Source of the DNA: Paracoccaceae bacterium
Lineage (GTDB): Bacteria > Pseudomonadota > Alphaproteobacteria > Rhodobacterales > Rhodobacteraceae
NCBI GenBank assembly: GCA_902606585.1
Contig: CACLGX010000020.1
Location: forward strand, 1 to 33,614
DNA: 33,614 bases
Direction: 5' to 3'
Part shown: piece by piece, positions 1-7,637 of the stretch
How positions within the stretch are numbered: the stretch's first letter is position 1
How the letters are laid out: every line of letters begins with the position of its first letter
Made by a program: the position numbers and the translations under genes
Notes under the pieces: model-generated
What the model saw: the letters and a program-made list of their open reading frames with translations, nothing else
Told to the model about the DNA's origin: nothing
Databases searched by the model: none

Positions 1-323
1 GCACTATCAGCCGGGTTACAACAGGCTCATTAATACAAACACCACGGGGTACTATGGAGTTGAAGGCATTTTTTAGTGTTGGGATCCAGCAAGAAGGTCA
101 AATGGAAACTACCTCTGCAACTTCCATTAAATTTAAAATTACGAAATTAATTGAGCAAGAAGACCCTAACGCGCCAATAAGTGATGACTTGATAGTTTCC
201 ACACTGGCAAGTGACGGCATCGCTGTGGCCCGCAGAACCGTAGCCAAATATAGAAAACTAGAAAATATTCCTTCATCATTTGCTAGAAAACGGCGACACG
301 TATTATCTGGAGCTTTAGCCTGA
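1..323 (+). CDS. rpoN: RNA polymerase sigma-54 factor, C-terminal part (partial)
   Basis: The open frame enters from the left edge (first full codon at base 3) and gives about 106 residues. It begins with the sigma-54 C-terminal pattern TISRVTTGSLIQTPRGTMEL and contains the RpoN box ARRTVAKYR, which contacts the -24 promoter element, followed by a basic end (ARKRRH). The N-terminal activator-contact and core-binding regions lie outside the window. It ends one base before the convergent membrane-protein gene, so there is no room for a separate terminator. Lying beside a flagellar cluster full of -24/-12 promoters, it may be a flagellum-dedicated sigma-54 like RpoN2 of Rhodobacter sphaeroides; that specialisation is inference. 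Confidence 0.95.
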   Translation, partial: TISRVTTGSLIQTPRGTMELKAFFSVGIQQEGQMETTSATSIKFKITKLIEQEDPNAPISDDLIVSTLASDGIAVARRTVAKYRKLENIPSSFARKRRHVLSGALA

Positions 324-324
324 T

Positions 325-1158
325 TTAATCAGCAGCTTTATTTTCTTTGAGAATAACTTTGTGCACAATTTTGGGCGCCTTAACAGCATGGCGCTCAAAT
401 CTTATTTTATTATGAGGATCAATTTTCTTAACAATTGCGCTGACATCATTTTCATTTACTGCAGCAATTGTCATGTAATGGTTTTTACTCTGAAAAAGCG
501 TAAATGATCTCATTATATTATTTTGTGAAACATAGACAAATCTTGACAAAACTATATATGTGATCACAAATAATATCATGTTCGTGAATAGAGTTATTGC
601 ATAGCTTACCAATAATGCGGCTATGGGAGGGTAAAGTCGGTATTTCAAACACCACATCAGTGGAAATAGGAAAGCCATTGGATCTTTTTCCATGCTTAAA
701 ATATCGCAAACACCATGGCCATCACGATATACTTCGTAATTTTGGTAATTATCGAATTCAGCAAAAACATGTCCGTCAAACTGTTCTAAGGCCCACTGTG
801 TTTCTTGCTCAGTCGCAAGCCCAAACTGGCTTTGAATCGGGCTTGTTATCAAAAGGTCAAAAATCTGTCCATCACGATAAAACGACAACAACCATTTTGC
901 CTCCTCCCCAACTTTACTTGTAAAGATCTCTAATAGTCTTGCGGGACCATCTCGGTAGATTTTTCCATCAACTGCAACAAGTATATCGCTCTCTTGTAGA
1001 CGCTTGACATAATCTTGAACAGTAATTCCATTGACAGCTACTTTTAATAGCATCCCGTTTTGATCAAAATCTTCAACCTGAGATATTTGTTCATCCGAAA
1101 GTCCTCCGGAGTCTTCCAGCCCCAGAACACCAGCTAAACGGTCGTCTTCCTCACTCAT
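325..1158 (-). CDS. membrane protein with PDZ-like N-terminus and DUF2628-like C-terminal part
   Basis: 277 residues. Residues about 50-105 resemble a PDZ domain (LQESDILVAVDG, later FYRDGQIFDLL). They are followed by an acidic/aromatic stretch and, near residues 160-215, a FLFPLMWCLKYRLY segment with one or two membrane helices, reminiscent of DUF2628 proteins. Its ATG overlaps the stop of the upstream coiled-coil gene by 4 nt (ATGA), so the two are probably translationally coupled. It is the last gene of the fliOPQR-flhB run. A function is not known to me; position suggests a flagellum- or envelope-associated membrane protein. The domain calls are pattern-based and unverified. Confidence 0.75.
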   Translation of the reverse strand: MSEEDDRLAGVLGLEDSGGLSDEQISQVEDFDQNGMLLKVAVNGITVQDYVKRLQESDILVAVDGKIYRDGPARLLEIFTSKVGEEAKWLLSFYRDGQIFDLLITSPIQSQFGLATEQETQWALEQFDGHVFAEFDNYQNYEVYRDGHGVCDILSMEKDPMAFLFPLMWCLKYRLYPPIAALLVSYAITLFTNMILFVITYIVLSRFVYVSQNNIMRSFTLFQSKNHYMTIAAVNENDVSAIVKKIDPHNKIRFERHAVKAPKIVHKVILKENKAAD

Positions 1159-1970
1159 GGGAATTTCAATGGATTTGGTTTCGGTTTAGGCTGTGGCTTC
1201 GGAGCTGAAACCTTCTTTTTTGCTTGTGCTTTTCTCACTCGGTTCATCTCCAAGACATTTGTAGCAATCTCTTTTTGGAGCATTATAAGCTCATCAACCT
1301 TTTTTTCCAAGGCTTGAAATTGCTTCAGTGTCACTAAAGTATCTTCTGGTTCAACACCAGCTTCCGCCCCGTCTTCTTCCTCAGTTTTGGGAGCAAAAAA
1401 CTTCTGAATTTCTAATATTTGCTCAGACAAAGCTATCTGAGATGCATCAGACTGAGCCTTGAGATCATTCAGTGTATTTTCAGCAAAGTCCTGAATTAAT
1501 CGCTCCGTGTCTTGTACACTCATTTTTATTGCTTGATTATATCTTGTATCAGCATTCATAATATCTTGGCTGGCCTTGTCAGCAGCGCCACGCAATTCAG
1601 CCAATGTTTCTTTTATACTTTCTTGGTTTTTTGTATTGGTTTCAACCGTTTTGATCGACTCATCCAATGAGCTGACATTTTCAGTAAAAATAGCTATAGA
1701 CTCAATCGCCATATTGGAATTCGTTTGCAGCGTCCCTAGAGACTTATAGTACATGAGAAACCCTGCAGCTAAAGAAATAACAGCTGCCGCAATTGCACTA
1801 ACGAAAATGATAGTGACCGATTGGTGGATCCGTTTTGCCTGAATGTTAACAACTTCAAATTGTTCTTTTATTGAATTGAACTCTTCGGTAACCCCAGTCG
1901 CGGTATCTGCTGCATCTAGGGCAATCTGCACACTATCGGCTAAGTCTGATTTTGACGGTTTAGTTGCCAT
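1155..1970 (-). CDS. single-pass membrane coiled-coil protein, unknown function
   Basis: I take the ATG at 1970 (MATKPSKSD), giving 271 residues, rather than an upstream start that would run far into the preceding gene. It still overlaps that gene by about 11 nt. There is one membrane helix at about residues 50-72 (VTIIFVSAIAAAVISLAAGF), then a long Gln/Glu/Lys/Asn-rich helical region, an acidic linker (EEEDGAEAG) and a basic Pro/Lys-rich tail (PKPQPKPKPNP). The architecture, an inner-membrane anchor with a periplasmic or cytoplasmic coiled coil, does not identify a family. It is placed between flhB and the PDZ-like gene with no gaps, so it is likely co-expressed with the export apparatus. 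Confidence 0.75.
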   Translation of the reverse strand: MATKPSKSDLADSVQIALDAADTATGVTEEFNSIKEQFEVVNIQAKRIHQSVTIIFVSAIAAAVISLAAGFLMYYKSLGTLQTNSNMAIESIAIFTENVSSLDESIKTVETNTKNQESIKETLAELRGAADKASQDIMNADTRYNQAIKMSVQDTERLIQDFAENTLNDLKAQSDASQIALSEQILEIQKFFAPKTEEEDGAEAGVEPEDTLVTLKQFQALEKKVDELIMLQKEIATNVLEMNRVRKAQAKKKVSAPKPQPKPKPNPLKFP

Positions 1971-2157
1971 TACTATGTCTCTCAAAGCTTTTTTTAACGG
2001 TTTTCGATGAAAAATATGCACAATCCATGCCAGTCGTGCGCCTTACTTCCTGATTAGGTAAATTTTTTGATTTAAATCCGAATTTGTGGCAACCCCATGG
2101 CCGTGCAACATCATGGGTAGTAAAATAGTATTTACATTTGCCACAAGCGATCTGCAT
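1960..2157 (-). CDS. small four-cysteine protein (putative zinc-binding)
   Basis: 65 residues from the ATG at 2157 (MQIACGKCKYYF). Four cysteines occur as CGKC, then GCHKFGFKSK, then GMDCAYF. This pattern is typical of a widespread family of tiny proteobacterial proteins often left unnamed. The cysteines could bind a metal; no catalytic motif is visible. The ATG lies one base beyond the stop of the upstream two-helix membrane gene and the 3' end overlaps the coiled-coil gene, which indicates one transcript. A longer reading starting at 2229 would overlap the upstream gene heavily and is not preferred. Confidence 0.75.
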   Translation of the reverse strand: MQIACGKCKYYFTTHDVARPWGCHKFGFKSKNLPNQEVRRTTGMDCAYFSSKTVKKSFERHSNGN

Positions 2158-2158
2158 A

Positions 2159-2371
2159 TCAACCACGCCACCTATCAAAAAATTTTTGAATTCTAAACCG
2201 AAACGCTCCCATAATAGACATAAAGCCACCCAGAATAACGAGTATGCCTTTTAATATCTCTTGGCTTTCCAAAAGTGCTTTACCTTCTAATACTAACCAC
2301 AGTCCGGCGAAAAAAAATACCAGTGTAGATATCAGAACTCCCAAAGAAGAATTGCGTTTTACCATGTACAT
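2159..2371 (-). CDS. small membrane protein, two predicted helices
   Basis: 70 residues: a short basic N-terminus (MYMVKRNSS), then two hydrophobic helices (about 10-28 and 38-56), and a basic end (FRIQKFFDRWRG). It begins 3 nt after the flhB stop and ends 1 nt before the four-cysteine gene, so it sits inside the flhB-distal operon. I do not recognise a family. A start at the second Met (2365) is equally possible because no strong ribosome binding site separates the two. It may simply be an envelope protein carried with the export genes. Confidence 0.65.
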   Translation of the reverse strand: MYMVKRNSSLGVLISTLVFFFAGLWLVLEGKALLESQEILKGILVILGGFMSIMGAFRFRIQKFFDRWRG

Positions 2372-2374
2372 ACT

Positions 2375-3520
2375 TTAAATATTTCTGCCCTTCTCGTCAA
2401 AAATGAAGTCACTTGGAACTTCAGGGTCCTGAAGACTTGCATCAACACCGCGCTCCAATTGGTAAACATAGGCCAAAATTGATGCGACAGCTGAATAAAG
2501 TTGCTCAGATATGTTTTGGCCAATATTACCAGTAAAATAAAGTGCTCTTGCAAGAATTGGAGACCTTACGATAGTTTTTGAATGTAATTCGCCCTGCTCG
2601 ATCACACGTTTTGCAATAAGGTCTTTGCCCATCGCTAGAATGAGTGGAGCGTCATCAGTTTCCGGCTCATATTTAATGGCCACTGCAAAATGAGTAGGGT
2701 TCGTAATGATTACTGTGGCGTCTTTAACATTTTCAACAGCTTGAGACTGCTCTGCAGCTCGCTGACTGGCTTCCATCTGCAAACGCCGCATTCTAGCCTT
2801 AACTTCTGGGGAGCCTTCACTCTCTTTAAACTCTTCTTTCATATCCTGTCGCGTCATTCGCAATTTTTGTAACCAGGTATGTCGGCTCCAGATATAATCA
2901 CCAACGCCAATCGCAAATAGAATAAAGACAAGTGAAAGAACAAAATAAATCAGCGTTTTGTATAAAACTCCAAGTCCATGTTCCAAACTGCCAGCACTAA
3001 GATAAATTATACTTGGCAGCGCGAACCATAGAAAAACAACGACACATGTCGTTAATAAAACTACTTTTGCAATAGATTTTATAAGCTCTGCCAGACCTTT
3101 AATTGAAAAAATTCTACCCAACCCTTTGATAAGATTTAATTTTTCAAATTTAAAACCTATTGCTTTCTCGCTAATGCTAATACCACTGCCAACAAATGCT
3201 TGCATGCCAATAATGAACAGAAAACATGGGACTCCAAAAATGGCAGCTGCCAGTAGAAGTAACTTATAACCATGCCAGGCATGCAGTGTTTTTAAGGTTA
3301 GTAATTCCTCTGGGTGCGAAAATTCAAATAATGAAGCCCAACCATTAATAACCTTTCCAGAGAAAAAACCGAGCACTATCAAAACAAACAAACCAGCAAT
3401 GCTAGATGCAAACACAAACATTTCCTTTGAAGAGAGAACGTCTCCATCTTGCCTAGCCTTTTCCAAACGTCGCTGGGTTGGTTCCTCAGTTTTTTCTTGG
3501 GCCTGGTCATTTTCAGCCAT
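2375..3520 (-). CDS. flhB: flagellar type III export protein FlhB
   Basis: 381 residues. FlhB is the export-gate component that switches substrate specificity from rod/hook to filament proteins by self-cleavage. Visible features are the conserved start with KTEEPTQRRLEKARQDG, four hydrophobic segments between residues about 35 and 210, a cytoplasmic linker, and the autocleavage motif NPTH at 274-277. The length matches the family. The start has a strong GGAGGTG site and overlaps the fliR 3' end by 8 nt. It ends the conserved fliOPQR-flhB order and is followed within 3 nt by accessory genes. FlhA is not in this window. Confidence 0.97.
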   Translation of the reverse strand: MAENDQAQEKTEEPTQRRLEKARQDGDVLSSKEMFVFASSIAGLFVLIVLGFFSGKVINGWASLFEFSHPEELLTLKTLHAWHGYKLLLLAAAIFGVPCFLFIIGMQAFVGSGISISEKAIGFKFEKLNLIKGLGRIFSIKGLAELIKSIAKVVLLTTCVVVFLWFALPSIIYLSAGSLEHGLGVLYKTLIYFVLSLVFILFAIGVGDYIWSRHTWLQKLRMTRQDMKEEFKESEGSPEVKARMRRLQMEASQRAAEQSQAVENVKDATVIITNPTHFAVAIKYEPETDDAPLILAMGKDLIAKRVIEQGELHSKTIVRSPILARALYFTGNIGQNISEQLYSAVASILAYVYQLERGVDASLQDPEVPSDFIFDEKGRNI

Positions 3521-4319
3521 CTGGCGACACCTCCAAGATATTCTTTACATATCCAATGGCTTCATCAATTAATCCGCTGAATACAAACTGGAGCGCATCT
3601 ACAGAGAAGTATAAGGCAAAGAAGGTTCCCAAAATTGTTAGAGGAAATCCAAAGGAAAATAGATTTAGTTGAGGTGCAGATTTTGTAATAAAGCCAATAC
3701 CCAAATTCATAAAGAATAAAATACTTACAATTGGTAGCACAATAATCACTGCGTTGGAATAAATTGAGTTTGACGATTTTAATGATTTCTCAACTACGGT
3801 TTCAAATTCATAAAAACTCCCCAAAGGGACTAACTCAAAACTTTGGAAAATGAGGTCAAAAATTATTAAGTGTCCATTTAAAGAGAAAAATAAAATCAAC
3901 AAAAATAGTTGAAAGATTTGGCTGATTACTGGTGATTGAGCACCACTAGTCGGATCAATTTGCGCTGCAAAGGCTAAGCCCGATGTTGCGGCTATTTTTT
4001 CTCCAGCCAGGATAACAGCGGCAAAACAAATATTTAATACCATTCCACAAGCCAAACCTACAAAAATCTCCTGAAAAACAATGGGTAATAGAGATGCTCC
4101 CATTAAAATATTCAAGTTTGGAAATTCTACTTGGCTCATTATTCCAAGACCCAAGGCGATCGAAAAGACAATACGAACGGTCAAGGGGACCATGCGCGAG
4201 CCAAAAAATGGTGAAGCCACCAAAAAAGCTCCAACTCTCAAAGATGAGAGCATGAGCAATAAAAGATAAACAGAAATACTTTGGATCGATGTCCCTGGTA
4301 AGCCTATCAGGTCCTGCAT
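3513..4319 (-). CDS. fliR: flagellar export gate protein FliR
   Basis: 268 residues with about six hydrophobic segments, the usual length and layout of FliR. FliR assembles with FliP and FliQ into the helical export gate inside the MS ring. The N-terminal part carries family-like segments (LRVGAFLVASPFFGSRMVPL, then AGEKIAATSGLAFAAQIDP). Its ATG directly follows the fliQ stop, and its 3' end overlaps flhB by 8 nt, so coupled translation is likely. Confidence 0.95.
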   Translation of the reverse strand: MQDLIGLPGTSIQSISVYLLLLMLSSLRVGAFLVASPFFGSRMVPLTVRIVFSIALGLGIMSQVEFPNLNILMGASLLPIVFQEIFVGLACGMVLNICFAAVILAGEKIAATSGLAFAAQIDPTSGAQSPVISQIFQLFLLILFFSLNGHLIIFDLIFQSFELVPLGSFYEFETVVEKSLKSSNSIYSNAVIIVLPIVSILFFMNLGIGFITKSAPQLNLFSFGFPLTILGTFFALYFSVDALQFVFSGLIDEAIGYVKNILEVSPDG

Positions 4320-4589
4320 TTAGAAACCTTTCGTGGCTATCTCTTCAAAAATAAATGCAAAGTAGTCAGTCAATGCACTCAGAGTATAGGGAGCAAATAA
4401 TGCCATTGCTGCTAAAACCACAAAAAGTTTAGGAACAAAACTTAATGTCATTTCCTGTATGGATGTTGCAGCCTGAATTAGGCCAATCAATAAACCGATA
4501 CCCAATGCAATTCCCAAAATCGGTCCTGCAGTCATAATTATTTGCCAAAATGCGAGACTTAAATATTGAATATTTTGATCATATGCCAT
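4320..4589 (-). CDS. fliQ: flagellar export gate protein FliQ
   Basis: 89 residues and two hydrophobic helices, the standard FliQ size. The central PILGIALGIGLLIGLIQAAT and TSIQEMTLSFVPKL segments are characteristic of the family. Four or so copies pack around the FliP5-FliR1 core of the export gate in known systems. It lies 4 nt downstream of fliP and abuts fliR. Confidence 0.95.
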   Translation of the reverse strand: MAYDQNIQYLSLAFWQIIMTAGPILGIALGIGLLIGLIQAATSIQEMTLSFVPKLFVVLAAMALFAPYTLSALTDYFAFIFEEIATKGF

Positions 4590-4593
4590 GAGG

Positions 4594-5352
4594 TTAGCTC
4601 ACCAAAAACGTTGCTGATAAGGATCCAATTGTCATTGCCCAACCATCTACTAAAACAAAAAGTAGCAGCTTAAATGGAAGAGAAATCAACATTGGCGACA
4701 ACATCATCATACCCAGTGACATGAGTATTGACGCTATAACCATATCTATAACCAGAAATGGAAGATAAATTAAAAACCCAATTTCAAACGCTGTCTTTAA
4801 TTCTGATGTAATAAAAGCGGGTAAAACGATTGGAAGTGGAATGGACTGTTTATCTAAAAATGGACCATTGTCTGATAGGTCTGCAAATAAATTCAACGTA
4901 TCAACGCGAGTATTTGTAACCATGAATTCTTTCAAAAGCGCCAAACCTTCACTCAAGGCCTGGTTAATCTCAATTTTACCATCAAGAAAAGGAGTAATTG
5001 TCTCAACATAAAGAATTTCAAAAATTGGACTCATAACATAGAAACTGAGAAACAGAGCTACCGCTATAAGTACTTGATTGGGGGGTGTTTGCTGTGTTCC
5101 CAGTGCTTGCCGCAAAATCGATAAAACTATAATTATCCGCGTGAAGGCCGTCATACCCAACACAAGAGAGGGCAAGACTGTTAGAGCAGTCATAAGAATT
5201 AGTATCTGTAAAGAAAGCGAGTAGGTAGTTTCGCCATTCAGCTCTTCAACTGAAGTTACTGCAGGCAATCCGAAAGCAGATAAATCCTGAGCACAGGCTA
5301 TACCACCGACCAAACAGAATATTAAAAAAAGAGTACCTTTGAGAAATGACAT
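4594..5352 (-). CDS. fliP: flagellar export gate protein FliP
   Basis: About 252 residues, with a cleavable signal peptide (MSFLKGTLFLIFCLVGGIACA) typical of FliP, then hydrophobic segments and conserved stretches such as TAFTRIIIVLSILRQALGTQ and PPNQVLIAVALFLSF. FliP forms the pentameric core of the export pore. Two starts exist: a GTG at 5358 that overlaps the fliO stop, and the ATG at 5352. The GAGGAG ribosome binding site has good spacing only for the ATG, so I chose 5352. It is in operon with fliO upstream and fliQ downstream. Confidence 0.95.
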   Translation of the reverse strand: MSFLKGTLFLIFCLVGGIACAQDLSAFGLPAVTSVEELNGETTYSLSLQILILMTALTVLPSLVLGMTAFTRIIIVLSILRQALGTQQTPPNQVLIAVALFLSFYVMSPIFEILYVETITPFLDGKIEINQALSEGLALLKEFMVTNTRVDTLNLFADLSDNGPFLDKQSIPLPIVLPAFITSELKTAFEIGFLIYLPFLVIDMVIASILMSLGMMMLSPMLISLPFKLLLFVLVDGWAMTIGSLSATFLVS

Positions 5353-5354
5353 GT

Positions 5355-5642
5355 TCACTCCTCAATCCCATTAAGAACCTGCTGGTCATCAGTTGCTAGT
5401 TCTATAATTGAAGGAGAGTTTCCCTTGGCAAAAACTAAAAGAAAAGACTGTTTACCGACTGAAACTACGTCTGCCCGGTCATTTTTTGAAAGCGGCAACC
5501 TCGCCTGAACACTTATTTTAGTAAAGCTGCTGGTTTTTGGAAGCGATGGATGCAACACATTTCCTCGGTACTTGATCAGCAATTGAACAAGAACCAATGC
5601 CAGCAAGAACAACACAACGATCAGGATTTTATCGTACGACAT
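5355..5642 (-). CDS. fliO: flagellar biosynthesis protein FliO
   Basis: 95 residues from the ATG at 5642, which has a GGGAG site 5 nt upstream; an in-frame TTG at 5654 is less likely. There is one N-terminal membrane helix (KILIVVLFLLALVLVQLLI) followed by a small domain with the FliO pattern KISVQARLPLSKNDRADVVSVGKQ. FliO is a scaffold that helps assemble the FliP ring. It is the first gene of the fliOPQR-flhB operon; a sigma-54 promoter lies about 30 nt upstream, predicting a leader of roughly 18 nt. Confidence 0.9.
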   Translation of the reverse strand: MSYDKILIVVLFLLALVLVQLLIKYRGNVLHPSLPKTSSFTKISVQARLPLSKNDRADVVSVGKQSFLLVFAKGNSPSIIELATDDQQVLNGIEE

Positions 5643-5670
5643 AACTACTCCCAAGTATTACAGGGAGTAT

Positions 5671-5687
5671 TGCACGCAATATGCCAT
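5671..5687 (-). promoter_or_regulatory. sigma-54 promoter for fliOPQR-flhB
   Basis: Read on the minus strand the site is ATGGCATATTGCGTGCA. The -24 GG and the -12 GC have the strict 10-nt spacing of the sigma-54 consensus TTGGCAC-N5-TTGCW, with GCA conserved in both halves. The predicted start is near 5660, about 18 nt before the fliO ATG. It lies in the only gap (about 117 bp) between fliN and fliO, so the export-gate genes have their own entry point. Confidence 0.75.
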
Positions 5688-5759
5688 TCTTGATTTATTA
5701 TTTTAAAACAGATAGTTAAGTGATTTATTATCAATATTCAATTTTTTGAACGAAATAAG

Positions 5760-6056
5760 TTAAATACTTTCCATTCTTTTTTCAGGATCAACAATTTCCC
5801 CAAAGCGAACCCCAAAACGCTCGCCAACCATTACGACTTCGCCTTTGGCTATTTTTGTGTTGTTGACCATAATATCCAATGGATCACCGGCAAGCCGGTC
5901 AAGTTCGACCACGGAGCCTTCATTTAGCCTTAGCAAGTCTTTTATTGTTATCTCAGTACGACCAACCTCCACGGTCAGCATTACATCAATATTCTCCAAG
6001 ACTTTTAAATTTTCAGTACCTTCTTGATTTTCCGTATTTTCAACTTCTTCAGCCAT
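5760..6056 (-). CDS. fliN: flagellar motor switch protein FliN
   Basis: 98 residues from the ATG at 6056 (MAEEVENTEN); a GTG at 6068 is the alternative. The C-terminal SpoA-like domain shows LTVEVGRTEITIKDLLRLNEG and VMVNNTKIAKGEVVMVGERFG-like strands (here IMVNNTKIAKGEVVMVGERF) with the FliN ending RFGEIV. FliN builds the lower C-ring with FliM and docks the FliH-FliI export ATPase complex. The start overlaps the fliM 3' end by 8 nt. It closes the fliK-fliN unit. Confidence 0.95.
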   Translation of the reverse strand: MAEEVENTENQEGTENLKVLENIDVMLTVEVGRTEITIKDLLRLNEGSVVELDRLAGDPLDIMVNNTKIAKGEVVMVGERFGVRFGEIVDPEKRMESI

Positions 6057-7041
6057 TCTTTTTCCCACTTTCTGAAACTCTTTGTTTCATTGAAATGGCG
6101 GCATTAGGACCAACTTTGCCTATATCCGCATAAAATAAACTCTGACCCGCCACCTTCACTAAAATATTCTCTGGCGTCGACATAGGAAACACATCGCCTT
6201 CTTTGCTTTTTATAAGTTTACCCAAAGATGTCTTGGGTTTTCCAAGCTCTGCAGATAGTGTTAAAGGTATTGATAACACAGCGTTCTGCAAACGATCTTT
6301 CCAAGTTCTATCGTCATGTGCAAATTCGTTTTGGACACGTGATCTTAACTGTGAAGAAATTGGTTTTAAAGTTTGCAGCGGGTAAACAATGTCAAAACTA
6401 ACTGGGTCCTGCTGAGGCATTTGCACCATAAATGAGCAAACAATAACTGTGTCGACACCATCCACAAAAGAAATTAACTGAATGTTTTCCTCTCTTGTCT
6501 GCACTTCAAATTTTGTTTTAATTAGATCTTTCCAGGCTACTTCTAAGGCTTCGTTCATTCCTTCAGTTATTATTTCAATAATGCGCTGCTCCGTAGCCGT
6601 AAATTCACCCTGCGTGGCAAAAAGAGACTGTATTTTTGAGCCTCCATAGTAAGAATTTGTAAGGTGAGAAACAAAAGGAGCTTGAATTACTACGAGGCAA
6701 TTACCCCTCAATTCTTCTATTCTATTGTTTGTGACGCTGATAAAACTATCACAACTTTCTACATATTCATCAAATGATTTCACCTCAGGTGGAAAAGATG
6801 AAATTCTGGGCATAATCCTAAGCATCGGAAGAAAAACAGACCGAGTAAATCTACAAATTTTTTCATTTATCATTCTCAGTGCGTAATAATCACCAAGCAA
6901 TGAGAGATCTTCGGATCCAAATACGAACTCACGCACCTCATTTGGATCAAACTGGTTAGAAACAGCCTGCTCCTCATCACTCTCCAAGCCACCAAGAAGA
7001 GCTTCTACTTCATCATTTGAGAGTTTACGCGAACCAACCAT
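6049..7041 (-). CDS. fliM: flagellar motor switch protein FliM
   Basis: 330 residues. It starts with MVGSRKLSNDEVEALLGGL, a recognisable FliM N-terminus with the LSNDEVEALLGG element near where CheY-P binds. The middle domain has typical strands, including GGSKIQSLFATQGEFTATEQ, and the C-terminal SpoA-like domain ends about residue 315 with a short basic tail. FliM links the rotor protein FliG to FliN and receives the chemotaxis signal. It is 12 nt downstream of fliL. Confidence 0.95.
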   Translation of the reverse strand: MVGSRKLSNDEVEALLGGLESDEEQAVSNQFDPNEVREFVFGSEDLSLLGDYYALRMINEKICRFTRSVFLPMLRIMPRISSFPPEVKSFDEYVESCDSFISVTNNRIEELRGNCLVVIQAPFVSHLTNSYYGGSKIQSLFATQGEFTATEQRIIEIITEGMNEALEVAWKDLIKTKFEVQTREENIQLISFVDGVDTVIVCSFMVQMPQQDPVSFDIVYPLQTLKPISSQLRSRVQNEFAHDDRTWKDRLQNAVLSIPLTLSAELGKPKTSLGKLIKSKEGDVFPMSTPENILVKVAGQSLFYADIGKVGPNAAISMKQRVSESGKKNG

Positions 7042-7053
7042 TTATTTACTCTA

Positions 7054-7629
7054 CTATTGTAGCACGAAGGAGGTAAAGAAAACACCCTCGACACCACCAA
7101 AACCTTCCAATAATTCTAATTTTTCATTTATCCCAAGTCTAATTTTCTCAGCCAGATTATCACGACCTTCTTTTCCCTCAATTTCTTCCACAGAGAATTC
7201 ACTTACTACACCTAGAATTTCTGATCGCAAGGCTAATTGATGTAGCTCAACATTTTCCATTACAGTTTCATCATATTGGGTAGATACTCCAACACTAATC
7301 TGTAGGAATGCCTTAGAGCCTCTCAAATTAGTGGTGAAATTGTCTGGAAAAGTATAATAACTCGTTACAAAAGTTTCAGTGCTAGGTGTGTCTTTATATA
7401 CTTTATCAGGGTCAGCTGAGCTTTCTCCATCGCCAGGAGAACTCGGTAATTGTCCGGCTTGTTGTAGCTTCTTCTCAATTAATTCTTCCACTTGTTCAAC
7501 AGGTGTTTGTGTCGGCATAAATAGAAAAGCTCCAACCCCAATGCCTATACCAACCAATGCTATTGGCCCAATGCCAAATAACGCTATCTTTTTGAAGTTA
7601 AACTTTTTTTTCTCTTCTTCTTCAGCCAT
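7054..7629 (-). CDS. fliL: flagellar basal body protein FliL
   Basis: 191 residues with the FliL layout: a short acidic/basic cytoplasmic start (MAEEEEKKKFNFKK), one membrane helix at about 15-36, a linker (PSSPGDGESSADPDK), and a periplasmic domain with LQISVGVSTQYDETV and a GVFFTSFVLQ end. FliL surrounds the stators and supports torque or swarming in studied bacteria. It sits 8 nt after fliK and before fliM. A second FliL-like gene lies at 18971-19495. Confidence 0.93.
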   Translation of the reverse strand: MAEEEEKKKFNFKKIALFGIGPIALVGIGIGVGAFLFMPTQTPVEQVEELIEKKLQQAGQLPSSPGDGESSADPDKVYKDTPSTETFVTSYYTFPDNFTTNLRGSKAFLQISVGVSTQYDETVMENVELHQLALRSEILGVVSEFSVEEIEGKEGRDNLAEKIRLGINEKLELLEGFGGVEGVFFTSFVLQ

Positions 7630-7637
7630 TACTCTAC

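Noticed and set aside
301-325. CTGATTTAATCAG palindrome at the rpoN end as a terminator
   Set aside because: The loop would be a single base and no T-run follows; part of it is coding.
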